64,000 nucleotides of DNA from Whitmania pigra. Taxonomy: Eukaryota; Annelida; Clitellata; Hirudinida; Haemopidae. This document shows positions 8,501 to 18,139 of the stretch, piece by piece. The position numbers were made by a program, and so were the translations under genes. The DNA lies in contig JAJTWR010000269.1 of assembly GCA_021613335.1 (NCBI GenBank), forward strand, positions 2,403,501 through 2,467,500, in the 5' to 3' direction. The notes below the pieces were generated by a model, which was given only the letters and a program-made list of their open reading frames with translations, was not told the DNA's origin and made no database searches. The stretch's first letter is position 1; each line of letters opens with the position of its first letter.

Positions 8501-11267
8501 TAGAAGATTCAACATCAGCCCCACTTAAATCATACACGCCTGGAGTCATAAAAAGAGACGAATTGGCAGCGACAAGAGCTCTGTATCCCTTTCTTTGATT
8601 TTTCAGCTTCACCTCCACTTTCCACAACCCCTCGGTCGGTTTGCTTATGGCGCCCACGAAAAGGGATGGTTCTTGAGCGTTTATAAGGTAATCGCTTTTT
8701 GATCCTGAGAATTAAGACAAACAAAATATTAGATCTAGAAATTAATGAAATAGAATCTAAAATAGAACAAACACATTCCCAAATAACAGGGACGTCATTT
8801 GAAGAGAGGGGTGTTTATACGATTTTACTAGAAAAGTACAAAATGTCATCCATTCAAGGGTTTCCCCCACCTGGAAAAAATCTGAAATAACGTATGTCTG
8901 ACCTGATGGAGAAGTGATAAGAACTTCTTCCACGTTGGATAGCGAATTGACAACAACGTAAGTTTCTTCAGTTAAGGAATTCGTGTTGAAGACAAATGAT
9001 TGATTTTCCTCATCTTCGACGTAGAAGATTCTATTCTGATCAGTAATTAATTGTTTTAAAAAACACGTTCATCAGTCAAAAATTTAGAATATTTGAATAA
9101 TAAATAATATTTAAATTTATAAATAATAAATTTGTTATGTTTCTAAATTTATAAAAATCAATAGAATTACAACATTTTGCCTAACCAGGATCTTAAAATC
9201 GATCGAGACAGGGGTGACCAATTTTGTACCTAAATATTACAGCACTAAGATTTAGTACTGGTAGATTAGCAGAAAACAATGTTGTTGATTTTTTTTTGGT
9301 TTGGGTTCAAAATTTGGCTCAGAAGTAAACGAATCAGAATACATGACAAGGTTAGGAAATCAGTTCCCTCCCCCGGTGGCTATACTTATAAGTTACAATA
9401 AAAACTCTAAAACGTTACTTCAATATTCCTGATTGTCATGTTCGTGAGCAATTCGCTTCCCTTTTTCTCCTCTTTCCCAAATTCCAATACCAACCCTCCA
9501 GAAGATTTTGCTACTTCCTTGTATCTCTCGAATCTCTTGTATCTTGAATGCTGAAAAGTACAATAAAAATTAGCTTGAAGGGAATGAATACAATCAAGTT
9601 AGGCTTGAAAACGATTAATTTAATTTTCGTGGTTAACATTTTTTATAATTGGCATTAGTTAATTTATAAATGGAAATAGTAAATAGTAACTTAATAGTTA
9701 ATGTTTGTTGAATACATTAAAGCTCATTGGTTAAGTTTAGTTTATGATTTAGCTGCTAAAATTTAGTTTAAAACATGAAACCGCCCAAATGTCATCAGTT
9801 AACCATCTAAGTTAGGTGTACTTAGGTGCAGATTTGGCTGCGTCCCAGCATGTGGCGGTAATAGGAACGGTCGTGTTACAACAAATGTGTTGTGCCCTCG
9901 GGCAGTTCATCAAAAACACTTTCAACATCTTGTGAATCTGAATCAGAATCGACCAGAGTCAGCTTTTTAAGCTTTTCAAGGTTCAGATAAATTTCATAAA
10001 GTTATACACCGAGAGTGAGTGCACTGATGGAATCTTTTATTTCTAGGAATCGATTAATTGTTAAGGAAAAATATTGGTTTAAAGGTTGTTTGCTATTAAA
10101 TTAAGTCAAGGGGCAGGGGATTTAAGACAAGTTGAAGAAATCTCGTTCTTTGACAATTTGTTTAAACAAAAATAAGAAAAATGGATCTTCAGATTATCTT
10201 CAGACCGATATTTAAAAAAAACTTCTCGAAACGAAGATTTTGAATTTGTATGGATCATTCAAAAAACCCGACATCATTAGTGAAAGACTATTTTAAAACT
10301 GATTAAATTTCCGTGGCCAATATTTTCAAATATTAAATCATTTAAAAACACCCAGAGCCAAAGACAATCGGCGCTCAATTTTAGAAATTTTGGAATGATT
10401 CAGCGGAGGTTTGCAGTTCTTGGCAACGATTGAATGAAGTTCTCTCTTTAAAAGCAGAAAAATATTTTATTTAGACAGTCTTTCGAATGTCTTATGCATC
10501 CGGATTGGATGTGAAGGCCAAATATTCATAAAGCCTCTTGTTGGGTGTTAATCTTCACGGTTGGGTTGCGAACGAGACATAATGCGACCGTTGCTTCTTA
10601 TCGCCGGAACTCCGAGCTTGCTTGAGCTGAACTTAAATTCATAAATGCATTATTTCGGCCCATGCAACTTTTAAATTTTATTTTGAGACGATTTTTAATG
10701 TTTCAGGATGTGATCATAAATAATTTCACATCTAAGTTAACTTAAGATGGGAACAAAGCAATTATACAAAGTACAGAAGGTCGAGAATTACATGCCAACA
10801 ACCGGATATCTATATAAGGGTTTTCATGTGATTAATCACTTAACTTAGAGGTGAAATTATTTATGATCAAATCATTGTATTTACCAACTTATTTGTGTTA
10901 CTTTGACAAAAAAATTTATTTAAAATAACCATATTTTGCTGCTTAGAAAAAACTATGATATATAAGTAAAGTTAGGCCAAAGCTCTCTATTTTGCATCAA
11001 TTTATACAACTAAATTATTCTTACAAGACAAAGTCATTAAACTTAAAATTATCTGCTAAAACTGATCATCGACACTTGTGCAGAAAGCTTGGTTTGATGT
11101 TATGAATAACATGAATAAAAACTCTTCCAGATGATTGCACAAGACCATAACTCGTACATTTTAGCGAATGAATAAATTAATAGAAATACCTTTTCGATCT
11201 TTTTCGTTGATTCTCCACATCTCGAGCTAATTATAACTGCTATAGTTACAAAGAATATAACTTTCAT
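5554..11267 (-). CDS. Hemicentin-like, probably GPI-anchored surface protein without VWA domain (gene A)
   Basis: Eight exons join in phase: 11190-11267, 9419-9550, 8903-9035, 8486-8704, 8256-8405, 5989-6099, 5854-5907 and 5554-5681, giving about 333 residues. Exon 1 (ATG at 11267) encodes a clear signal peptide (MKVIFFVTIAVIISSRCG). The body (YKRFERYKEVAKSSGG, VEEVLITSPSG, LFVGAISKPTEGLWKVEV, NFEGVLEDGGHFQRW) resembles the hemicentin region between the VWA domain and the first Ig domain. No VWA exon was found. The last exon ends SSSTAG, a short polar spacer and a hydrophobic run (MSFLLILIITF) at the stop, as in a GPI-attachment signal. Intron 5 carries the nested hAT element. It is paralogous to gene B. 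The three 3' exons are short and rest on phase and similarity, so they are less certain than the first five. Confidence 0.72.
6711..6738. repeat. Left half of a dispersed repeat split by a hAT insertion
   Basis: The sequence before 6739 continues after 7834 to about 7900 (TAGCGCTCCTTCCC, then GGGCGCTTGTGG and GAACACGACAC). The same block occurs uninterrupted at about 53326-53405. The hAT element at 6739-7825 therefore landed in an older repeat. Confidence 0.65.
6948..7571 (+). mobile_element. hAT element (inner), nested in the outer one
   Basis: A 624-bp element with inverted ends CAGGGTCTCAAAC / GTTTGAGACTCCTG and flanking identical 8-mers GTCTAAGA (6940-6947 and 7572-7579). Both ends also carry a GCGGCCCGCG / GGCCCGCGG block. 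It retains only the 3' part of a transposase frame (7013-7348) and is an internally deleted derivative. Confidence 0.88.
7013..7348 (+). pseudogene. hAT transposase, C-terminal dimerisation region fragment
   Basis: The frame holds RILAMFGSTYACGQFFSSMK, RSQLTNEDLQATLRL and IDALVDAKRCQVS. These are the typical hAT C-terminal dimerisation motifs as also kept in domesticated proteins of the GTF2IRD2 / EPM2AIP1 type. The N-terminal BED finger and RNase-H-like catalytic core are absent, so the fragment cannot be an active transposase. It lies between the ends of the inner hAT element in the expected orientation. The first 35 or so residues from the ATG look unrelated and may not be translated. Confidence 0.75.
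8787..8900. mobile_element. Degenerate MITE, copy 3, filling a gene A intron
   Basis: Starts CAGGGACGTCATTTGAAGAG and ends with a worn AAATAACGTATGTCTG. It occupies over half of the 198-bp intron between the 133-bp and 219-bp exons, the same intron that holds copy 2 in gene B but in the opposite orientation. No target duplication is visible. Confidence 0.55.
10711..10869. mobile_element. MITE with 30-bp terminal inverted repeats
   Basis: The first 30 bases (TGATCATAAATAATTTCAC...) and the reverse complement of the last 30 match at 29 of 30 positions. The element is 159 bp and non-coding, in intron 1 of gene A. No clear target duplication was identified, so the superfamily is undetermined. 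Confidence 0.8.
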
Positions 11268-11504
11268 TTGTAAGTTATTTCATAAAACTTATCCCAATTC
11301 TTCCAAAGTATCAACGAAATCACGTTGGCGTAGGTAGGGTTGCTTAGAATTTATATCTTCCAATGAACGGAAATGTTTGAGAACAACTTTGGTCTCTTTA
11401 TGACTGCACTCCTGCATGTTTGGACAGGCATTCTTTGTGATTTTGAGAAATAATAACAATATGTTAACCACAAGAGCACTAGTAATTATTACCATTAAAT
11501 TATT

Positions 11505-11735
<231 letters not shown>

Positions 11736-12539
11736 GTGCAATATTATTATTAATACGATAACCATTCCAATAAATTATATTCAGTCTTCGAGAAAGTTAA
11801 TGGTGGATAATTCGAATTTGTAATTAGTTTAGGCTTAGCTTGAATCATTACATTTGGTGGTGAATTATCTAAAAAATTGTTAAATAATTTAAACAAATAT
11901 TCTTAAACCTTTATTTTAATATTATCGATTAATAATATTCGGCTTGTTTAGACTCCCACGACTGGGGCTCTGGTTCAGAATTGATAATATCTCAATTAAA
12001 TGCAGCTTGTTCGTGCCTGTTTTCAATCAAGCCGCTGTCTCAAATATTGAAAATATTTTCAATGCGAAAATTGTCATCGCTTTAAATCTTCATCTCCATA
12101 GATTTACTTACACCTTAAAAGGAATACGCATCACACCACATATTTCCTAACAATAACTTTAATTTAAACCAACTATTAAATAAATTTATTATGTAGAGAA
12201 ATTTGACAGCCACTTAATTAAATAATCCTTTCGCATTAAACAAATTAGCACCAAGTGGTAACTGATAGACTGATAACTCCAATGGAAACCATAACAACAG
12301 CGGCGCTTCCGTGACAGTTGCGCACTCAGAAAAATTTGAGTTTATACATTGCAGAATAATTAATGCAAAAAAGAGTAATTGGGTGCGGAAACTCAGCTGC
12401 AGTTAGATAAGAATTAGTCTCTGTTGTTTAACTTAATTTAAAATGGAAAATATTGCGACTGAATAGGGAGGCTGACGCTTAGAGCCCCCGATTTCTGAAT
12501 CGGAAGAGGGAAGAGCCGCAAAGAGCTGTATTTCTTAAA
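11736..12539. other. AT-rich spacer
   Basis: No gene, RNA or repeat could be supported here between the AAT microsatellite and the sacsin pseudogene. Confidence 0.5.
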
Positions 12540-13955
12540 CAAATTTCGAAAATGTCGATCTCGATTTTTAACTGGCTCGGTGATTAGACAGTCCACTGAA
12601 TGATGAATAAATAGATCAAGTTGGTGTGGAGCAAGGTTGCAATGTTTTGATTCAAGCATTGTAAAACCTGGTGCAAATTTATGCAAAATATTACTTGAAG
12701 GCAATAAGAGTGGGAGATTTGTAAACATGGAAACATCTTTTGAAATATATTCTAAGACCACAGCAACTCTGTCAATAGATTGAAATCTAATCTATCTTCT
12801 AATTTCTTGGGTAGATCACTAAACATGATGTCATTAAGTAAACTCATACATTTTCAGGTGTTATTCTTTTTATATTTTTTATTCCTGCTTTTTGGAAGTT
12901 CTTCCATAAATAAATTGGACCAAAAATAGTTTTCATTCCGAGCAAATGTAACGTTTCATGCAATAACTTTGTTTTTCCTGATCATCAAATTTTTTCAAAT
13001 CCTCTTCATCGACATCTGTCCATTCTATAAGACTATCATTATTGGATTTATAAATCCCATTTATTATCAGAAATGTTTTTTTATTTTTTTTTATAAAACC
13101 CAAATAAATCCCACTTATTATCAGAAATGTATTTTTAAAACTCTTTTCTTATAACAACTAAGGGCTCATTTAATTCTCCTGGAAACAATTCATAAAAGCA
13201 AATTAATGTGTTATGAAAATTTTTTGGCTTCTTTAAAACCATTTCTCTTTCTTCCAAGTATCTCAGCGAACAATAAGCAGGCACAATTATTTGACTCATC
13301 ACTGCTTCATTCCATTCTGTCCTAAATGTCTTTTTATCATCAAACCATAAGTCTCTTCTATTTTCGTGATTCAAAAAGAAATGTTCATTTATATGAACAG
13401 GAAGCTCGCTAGACCTAGCAAGAGGAAGGAAGGTGAATCTTTTAACATTTTTCATTTTATCTGAATAAAAGTTCTCAATCTGTAACGCAATTCCTCCACA
13501 AGGTTGAAGATTTATGATTTCTTCATTGTAAGTTTGAATCTTTCACTCCATATGATATCTCCCAGCTAAAAACATCTTGGAGCAAGATATCTTTACTCTG
13601 TAATGATTTGCTTAGTTCTCTTGTGGATTCCATAAATTTATTTTTTCTAGCCTTTGTATCAACATTGAATAGACTCAATAGATTTCAAGAAAAGTAAAAG
13701 TATATGTGATTCTTTGCCAAACATTTCTGCCAATAATTTCTCAATTTCCTCTGTGGAGACAGTCTTTCCATCAATATAAGATTTTAATTCACAATTATAG
13801 TTTCTATGAGGCAACCTAAACATGGTTCCTGTTTCATCAATATTATAACCTTCAACATTTTGTAGATAACCATTGTAAACATCGGGAAACATTTCTGTTA
13901 TTAATTCATTTTTGTGGAGAACACCTGGACTATTTGAAGCAGGAACGAAAGTACT
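12540..13955 (-). pseudogene. Partial sacsin pseudogene
   Basis: Broken minus-strand frames are collinear with part of the giant sacsin exon: 13680-13955 with about 23705-24000 (FPDVYNGYL...GTMFRLP), 13140-13660 with about 23040-23650 ([18 protein letters not shown]), and 12590-12770 with about 22480-22660 (LEYISKDV, SSNILHK, LESKHCNLAP). Frameshifts, stops and deletions separate them; one deletion removes most of the segment around 23440-23530 of the parent. No flanking exons are present. Two stretches (13270-13440 and 13578-13666) are almost identical to the parent while the rest is clearly diverged. Confidence 0.9.
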
Positions 13956-14559
13956 GGCCATAACATTTGTCTCTGATGAAACGGATGCCAAGATTCTGAA
14001 TGATGTTCAGGAGAGGTTTGAAGTGAACATTACCGAGCTTCCTCCAAACATTGACCATTCTGCTTACAGTGAGTAAATACTTCTAGCTCAAATGCTTGAC
14101 TTTGGAATTTTTTTTCATTAATTGAAATTTTGAATATTTTACAGTTGATACCCAATAAATGGATGAATAGAATGAAATTGTTGACAATGATGTGACTTCT
14201 TCCTTCTCAGAAATATTAGTGTTTTGAAATGTGTCTTTGTTTTAAAAATTACTTTTATTCTTGTATCATGGTCTTGAAATTAGTGGTAGTTAACCATTTT
14301 ATTTCCCAATGGTTTATTGGCTTTATAAATTGCTATGAGGTTGTGGCCTATGGCGATTGGTTTTGTCCTACCCAGTGTTGGCTAGTAAGGGAAGATGGGA
14401 AAATTTTACTTTTAATGATGTGCGCAAGTCATATCATAAATTATTACAAATCCAAGACATGCATTAGTTAACTGAATTACTATAAAATGAGGAGAAAATC
14501 ATAAACAATCTTAATTATACAGTGAATCATGTCAAAAATGAGATCAAAAGGTAGACCCA

Positions 14560-14630
14560 GGATGTGACAACCTACCCCATCATGGGGTAAGTTGTCTCAT
14601 AGGATGGGGCATGTTGTCACAGCAGTTTGA
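14560..14630. repeat. Short repeated motif TGTGACAAC-T-CCCC
   Basis: TGTGACAACCTACCCCAT (14567), the inverted ATGGGGTAAGTTGTCTCA (14584) and GATGGGGCATGTTGTCACA (14609) lie within 65 bp. A fourth copy, GGGTGACAACATACCCC, is at 15369. They flank the transposon-type coding fragment at 14732-15370 and may be a binding-site or terminal motif of that element. Confidence 0.6.
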
Positions 14631-14731
14631 ATATACACTGCAGACTTTAAAAATAAATGACATCGTAATCCTGCAATACGAGCTGTTGTTAAGTTACTTC
14701 AGTGTCACACGCTGGTTAGAATAGGTCTAGT

Positions 14732-15370
14732 CTAGACCATATCTACTCCATACTTGACCAGCAGTCCCGCGGGAAACCTGAACTGTTTGCTGCTTTTTTC
14801 AGTTTCGCCAATATGAATGGGTACAGGTAGGTTCTTGATGATGTCATCAATATCATGCTTCCATATCTCATCTGTCAGGAAACACGAATATTAAATCATT
14901 CTTAGACGGCATACGGCGCATGAAGATGGTTTTGACTTGATCCTCATCGTAGTCAATTTCCATAATCCTGCCGATGTAGAGCTTTTGACATTTTTTACCT
15001 GTCATAAATAAATGGAATTGCTAATTAACAGTAAGTTACTAAAAGGCATATATATATATTGGTTATACATGAAGGTGATATTTTAGTTCACTGTAATTAC
15101 AACAAGCATGCAATAAAGTTTAATTACATTTTTCTACTTACTAATAACTGAAGGCTATGCTTTGATCTAGACCTACCTGTACGTTTTACCTGGATATGAT
15201 CATCTATGTGCAGGTCACTGACTCTTGGTTGTGCTCCTGCATCAGATTCCACATCAGGTGGATCATCATCGAATTGTTCCAAGTTCCTCTGCATTTGTTG
15301 AAATGCTTCTTCATCATCTGTATCATCTGATGAATGTCTGTCATCTTTTGATGGTTTCCTGGCATTTGGG
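14732..15370 (-). pseudogene. C-terminal fragment of a transposon-type protein
   Basis: An acidic segment (DDTDDEEAFQQMQRNLEQ, DDDPPDVESDAGAQP) ending in DDHIQVKRTG at about 15178 joins across a plausible intron (acceptor at 15004) to KKCQKLYIGRIMEIDYDED and FMRRMPSKNDLIFVFPD. After one frameshift it reads DEIWKHDIDDIIKNLPVP and stops at 14734-14732. This beta-strand-rich tail with a final FPD...DI...LP.P pattern resembles tails I know from transposon-associated proteins, but I cannot assign the family. The frameshift suggests it is dead. The N-terminal part is not seen; the LINE at 15535 lies beyond. Confidence 0.4.
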
Positions 15371-15534
15371 TGACAACATACCCCTTACAACTATCAACGT
15401 CTTCAATGTTTATAGGTCAAACAACACTAAACAATGCGCACGTTTAATATTTACTTTGGCAATCAATGATCTACAAAACAATGTAAAAATGGCTCACCTG
15501 CGTTATGCCGCTATAACATGAACTTAATTAACTA

Positions 15535-16890
15535 CTTCCGCAACATCTAACCCATCACAAGTTGATAGATGTCAGTCAACATGGTTTTGTTCAGGCCCGA
15601 TCCACAATTACAAATATGCTCGAGTGCACTCAGCAGTGGTCAGAGCAACTCCAAGCTAAGCTTACCACTGATATAATATACCTCGACTTTAGAAAGGCTT
15701 TTGATTCAGTTTCACATTCCAAACTTATCAATAAAATCTCAGCTTATGGTCTTGGAGACAGTATTAAAGGGTGGCTTGGCAATTTTTTGGACTCGAGGAC
15801 TCAAAAGGTTAAAATCAACGGCTCTGTGTCGGAGGAGGCTTTGGTCACCAGCGGTGTGCCCCAGGGTAGCGTACTTGGGCCAACCCTGTTTTTACTCTAC
15901 ATAAATGACCTGCCTGGCCTGCTCGGGACTTCGAATGTTGTTTGCAAGCTTTTTGCTGACGATGTCAAACTGTACACTACGAACGGAGTCTCTCCAACTC
16001 AGCTACAATCTGCTCTTGACAAAGTGGCCCAGTGGAGTGACAAATGGCAACTACAACTTGCGCCTGACAAATGTCAAGTTTTCTCTGTAACAGGACGCAA
16101 ACAGACAGGGGGATTCCATGAATACTCCATTGACGGGCATATCCTACAGCGTGTTGACAGGATCAGAGATCTAGGGATTATAATGGATCCTTACCTGAAG
16201 TTCGACTCACACATTGAAGCCATCACCAAAAGAGCCGCAACAATCTCCTGGATGATCCGAACCTCTTTTTCTTCCAAAGATCGAGACATTTTAAAGCTCG
16301 CCTTTTGTACATATGTTAGACCAATACTCGAATATGCCTCCCCAGTCTGGAATCCACATCACAAATACTTAATTGACAAAATAGAAAATGTGCAAAGGCG
16401 GTTCACCAAATCAATTCCATCTGTGGCATCATATCCATACATGGAGAGACTAAGGTTGCTCAAGCTTCCAACCTTGGAAAGGCGGCGACTTCTGGCTGAT
16501 TTAACACTTGGATTCAAAATATTACATGGCTTTACTAATACCTTTCTAATACAATCCTTCATTGCACAAAACTATACAGCAACACGAGGACATTGTCTTA
16601 AACTTAAACAAAGTAATTATTCTATAGACATTGTTAAATTCTCCTTTTTCAATAGAATCGTAAAGCCATGGAACGCATTGCCAGGTGATGTCGTTAAATC
16701 AACCACGGCCTCCTGCTTCAACGCTGTAATACGGGACATTGACTTTAGCCACTACTTAAATTACAATTAATCTATTATATATGCTGCCCCTGTGTACATG
16801 CCGGTCGATGTCTTTTGTTTTCTCTTGCAATTGTGTTAGTGGTCCAATTGGGCCCTTCAATTGTGTCTAATAAATATAAATATATAAATA
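15535..16890 (+). mobile_element. 5'-truncated non-LTR retrotransposon (CR1/jockey-like LINE)
   Basis: Reverse-transcriptase frame 15562-16770 (402 codons, no stop). Motifs in order: YLDFRKAFDSVSHSKL, GVPQGSVLGPTLFLLYINDL and the catalytic FADDVKLY. It continues through the thumb and a C-terminal region ending in LPGDVVKSTTASCFNAVIRD. The endonuclease and N-terminal RT are missing, as expected of 5' truncation at insertion. After the stop comes a short 3' region ending in AATAAATATAAATATATAAA repeats near 16890. The intact frame suggests a fairly recent insertion. Clade assignment is by motif only. Confidence 0.85.
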
Positions 16891-17044
16891 TAAACTTCGA
16901 TAAAGATGCTTTAACGTTTTCGAAAACGCGACTTTTCAGCAGGACTTTTCTTCTGTCTCAAAGTTTCAAACCAGTTAAACCCGCCAAGAATCATCATCCT
17001 TCCTAATATCAGTGCAACTGGTATGGATCCATCTATCGCAACTG

Positions 17045-17395
17045 TCACATCTGTACCCACTGCTCGCCCTCTTCTCTTTCGCCAAATCCGCAGTATAAGC
17101 ATACATCAGTCATATCATCCGAAAGGCGGAGGATTGCCCTAGCATACGATTGCCTCAGCCCGTCTGCCTCTATACCCTCTGATGGAAAAGTTCCTTCATA
17201 GTCAATTTGTCTCAGGGTAAAAACAACAAACATACCACAGTTATAGCTATCTTGCTGCTTCATATCCCATGGACCTGTTTTATATATGTAGTCAATCCAA
17301 TGAATATTCTTTGAACTTATAGAAAATCCATCAACCAACTCTTTCATTTTTGGCAAGCATCGGTCATCTCCTGGCATGGAATAGAAAAACAATAT
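17045..17395 (-). pseudogene. Ulp1/SENP-type (C48) protease domain fragment
   Basis: The frame reads FFYSMPGDD, then WDMKQQDSYNCGMFVVFTLR. This matches the C-terminal half of the Ulp1 fold: the oxyanion Gln (QQ) and the catalytic Cys in NCGMFV. The upstream segment that should hold the catalytic His/Asp is cut by a stop at about 17430. The C-terminus reads to a stop at 17045. Such domains occur both in SUMO proteases and in the ORFs of several DNA transposons. The surroundings, full of mobile elements, favour a transposon remnant. Confidence 0.6.
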
Positions 17396-17844
17396 TTTGT
17401 TTGCTTCGTTGTGTACACACTTTCCAGCCGCTTAAGCATAACATAGACATATAAAGTTTTGCTAGACGGACACTGAGACAGCAAGCCCCGTCTTCCCCTA
17501 ATAGGTGTGTTGCAATGACTGGCACGTTATCGTTGTTAACAAAGTCTCGATGGGGTCGAGTTGGGTTTTTGCGCACCACCTCCCCTTGTCCACCTCAAGT
17601 TACTCATCTGCGTATGGCCCTGACGCAAAACTATAAATCTGTAGACAGCATAGACTTTTAATATAATTTATCTAACTGCAATACAACTGACGAAAAATGT
17701 CTTTGCCGCGAGGCTGTCGCGACATGACGAAGCAAGCTGAGAATGAGGCTACCTCGCGACATCTAGATTTAAAATTTCTGTGACGACTGTTAGAAAGTAA
17801 CTGTGAGTTGCGATAGCTTTTACTACGTTTGTTGAGTGCACCCG

Positions 17845-17935
17845 CACGGCCTAATGGTGGAGGCTGTGCCTCTCACGATGTCAGCGCGGATTAGAAGCCC
17901 GTTGTGGGAACACCGTCCCAATCATCTAGCTATGC
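17845..17935 (+). repeat. tRNA-derived SINE-like block
   Basis: The GC-richer segment CACGGCCTAATGGTGGAGGC resembles a tRNA 5' half with an A box, followed about 35 bases later by GGATTAGAAGCCC, a degenerate B box. No complete tRNA fold could be drawn and no second copy was found in the window. Confidence 0.35.
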
Positions 17936-18139
17936 AACGTACTGTAAAACGGTTTTACCAATCAGGTAAACAAAAATAATAAAGAAAACACTCTTAGAAA
18001 AAGAACGCTCTTATCTTTGTTTTTTTACGAACTCGCGACTTGGGGGCCGTCCTAGGGCTTTTATAACTAACACCTTCTTCCAACTTCTATTCCATCAAAT
18101 GAAAGATTTTACGATAATTTTTGCAATAATTTGCAATTT

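Noticed and set aside
9880..9990. Minus-strand peptide with SDSDSQDVESVFDELPEG
   Set aside because: Possibly a transposase N-terminal scrap, but too short and isolated in gene A intron 1 to assign.
17845..17935. A functional tRNA gene
   Set aside because: A and B boxes are degenerate and no cloverleaf with an anticodon could be drawn. A SINE-like remnant fits better.
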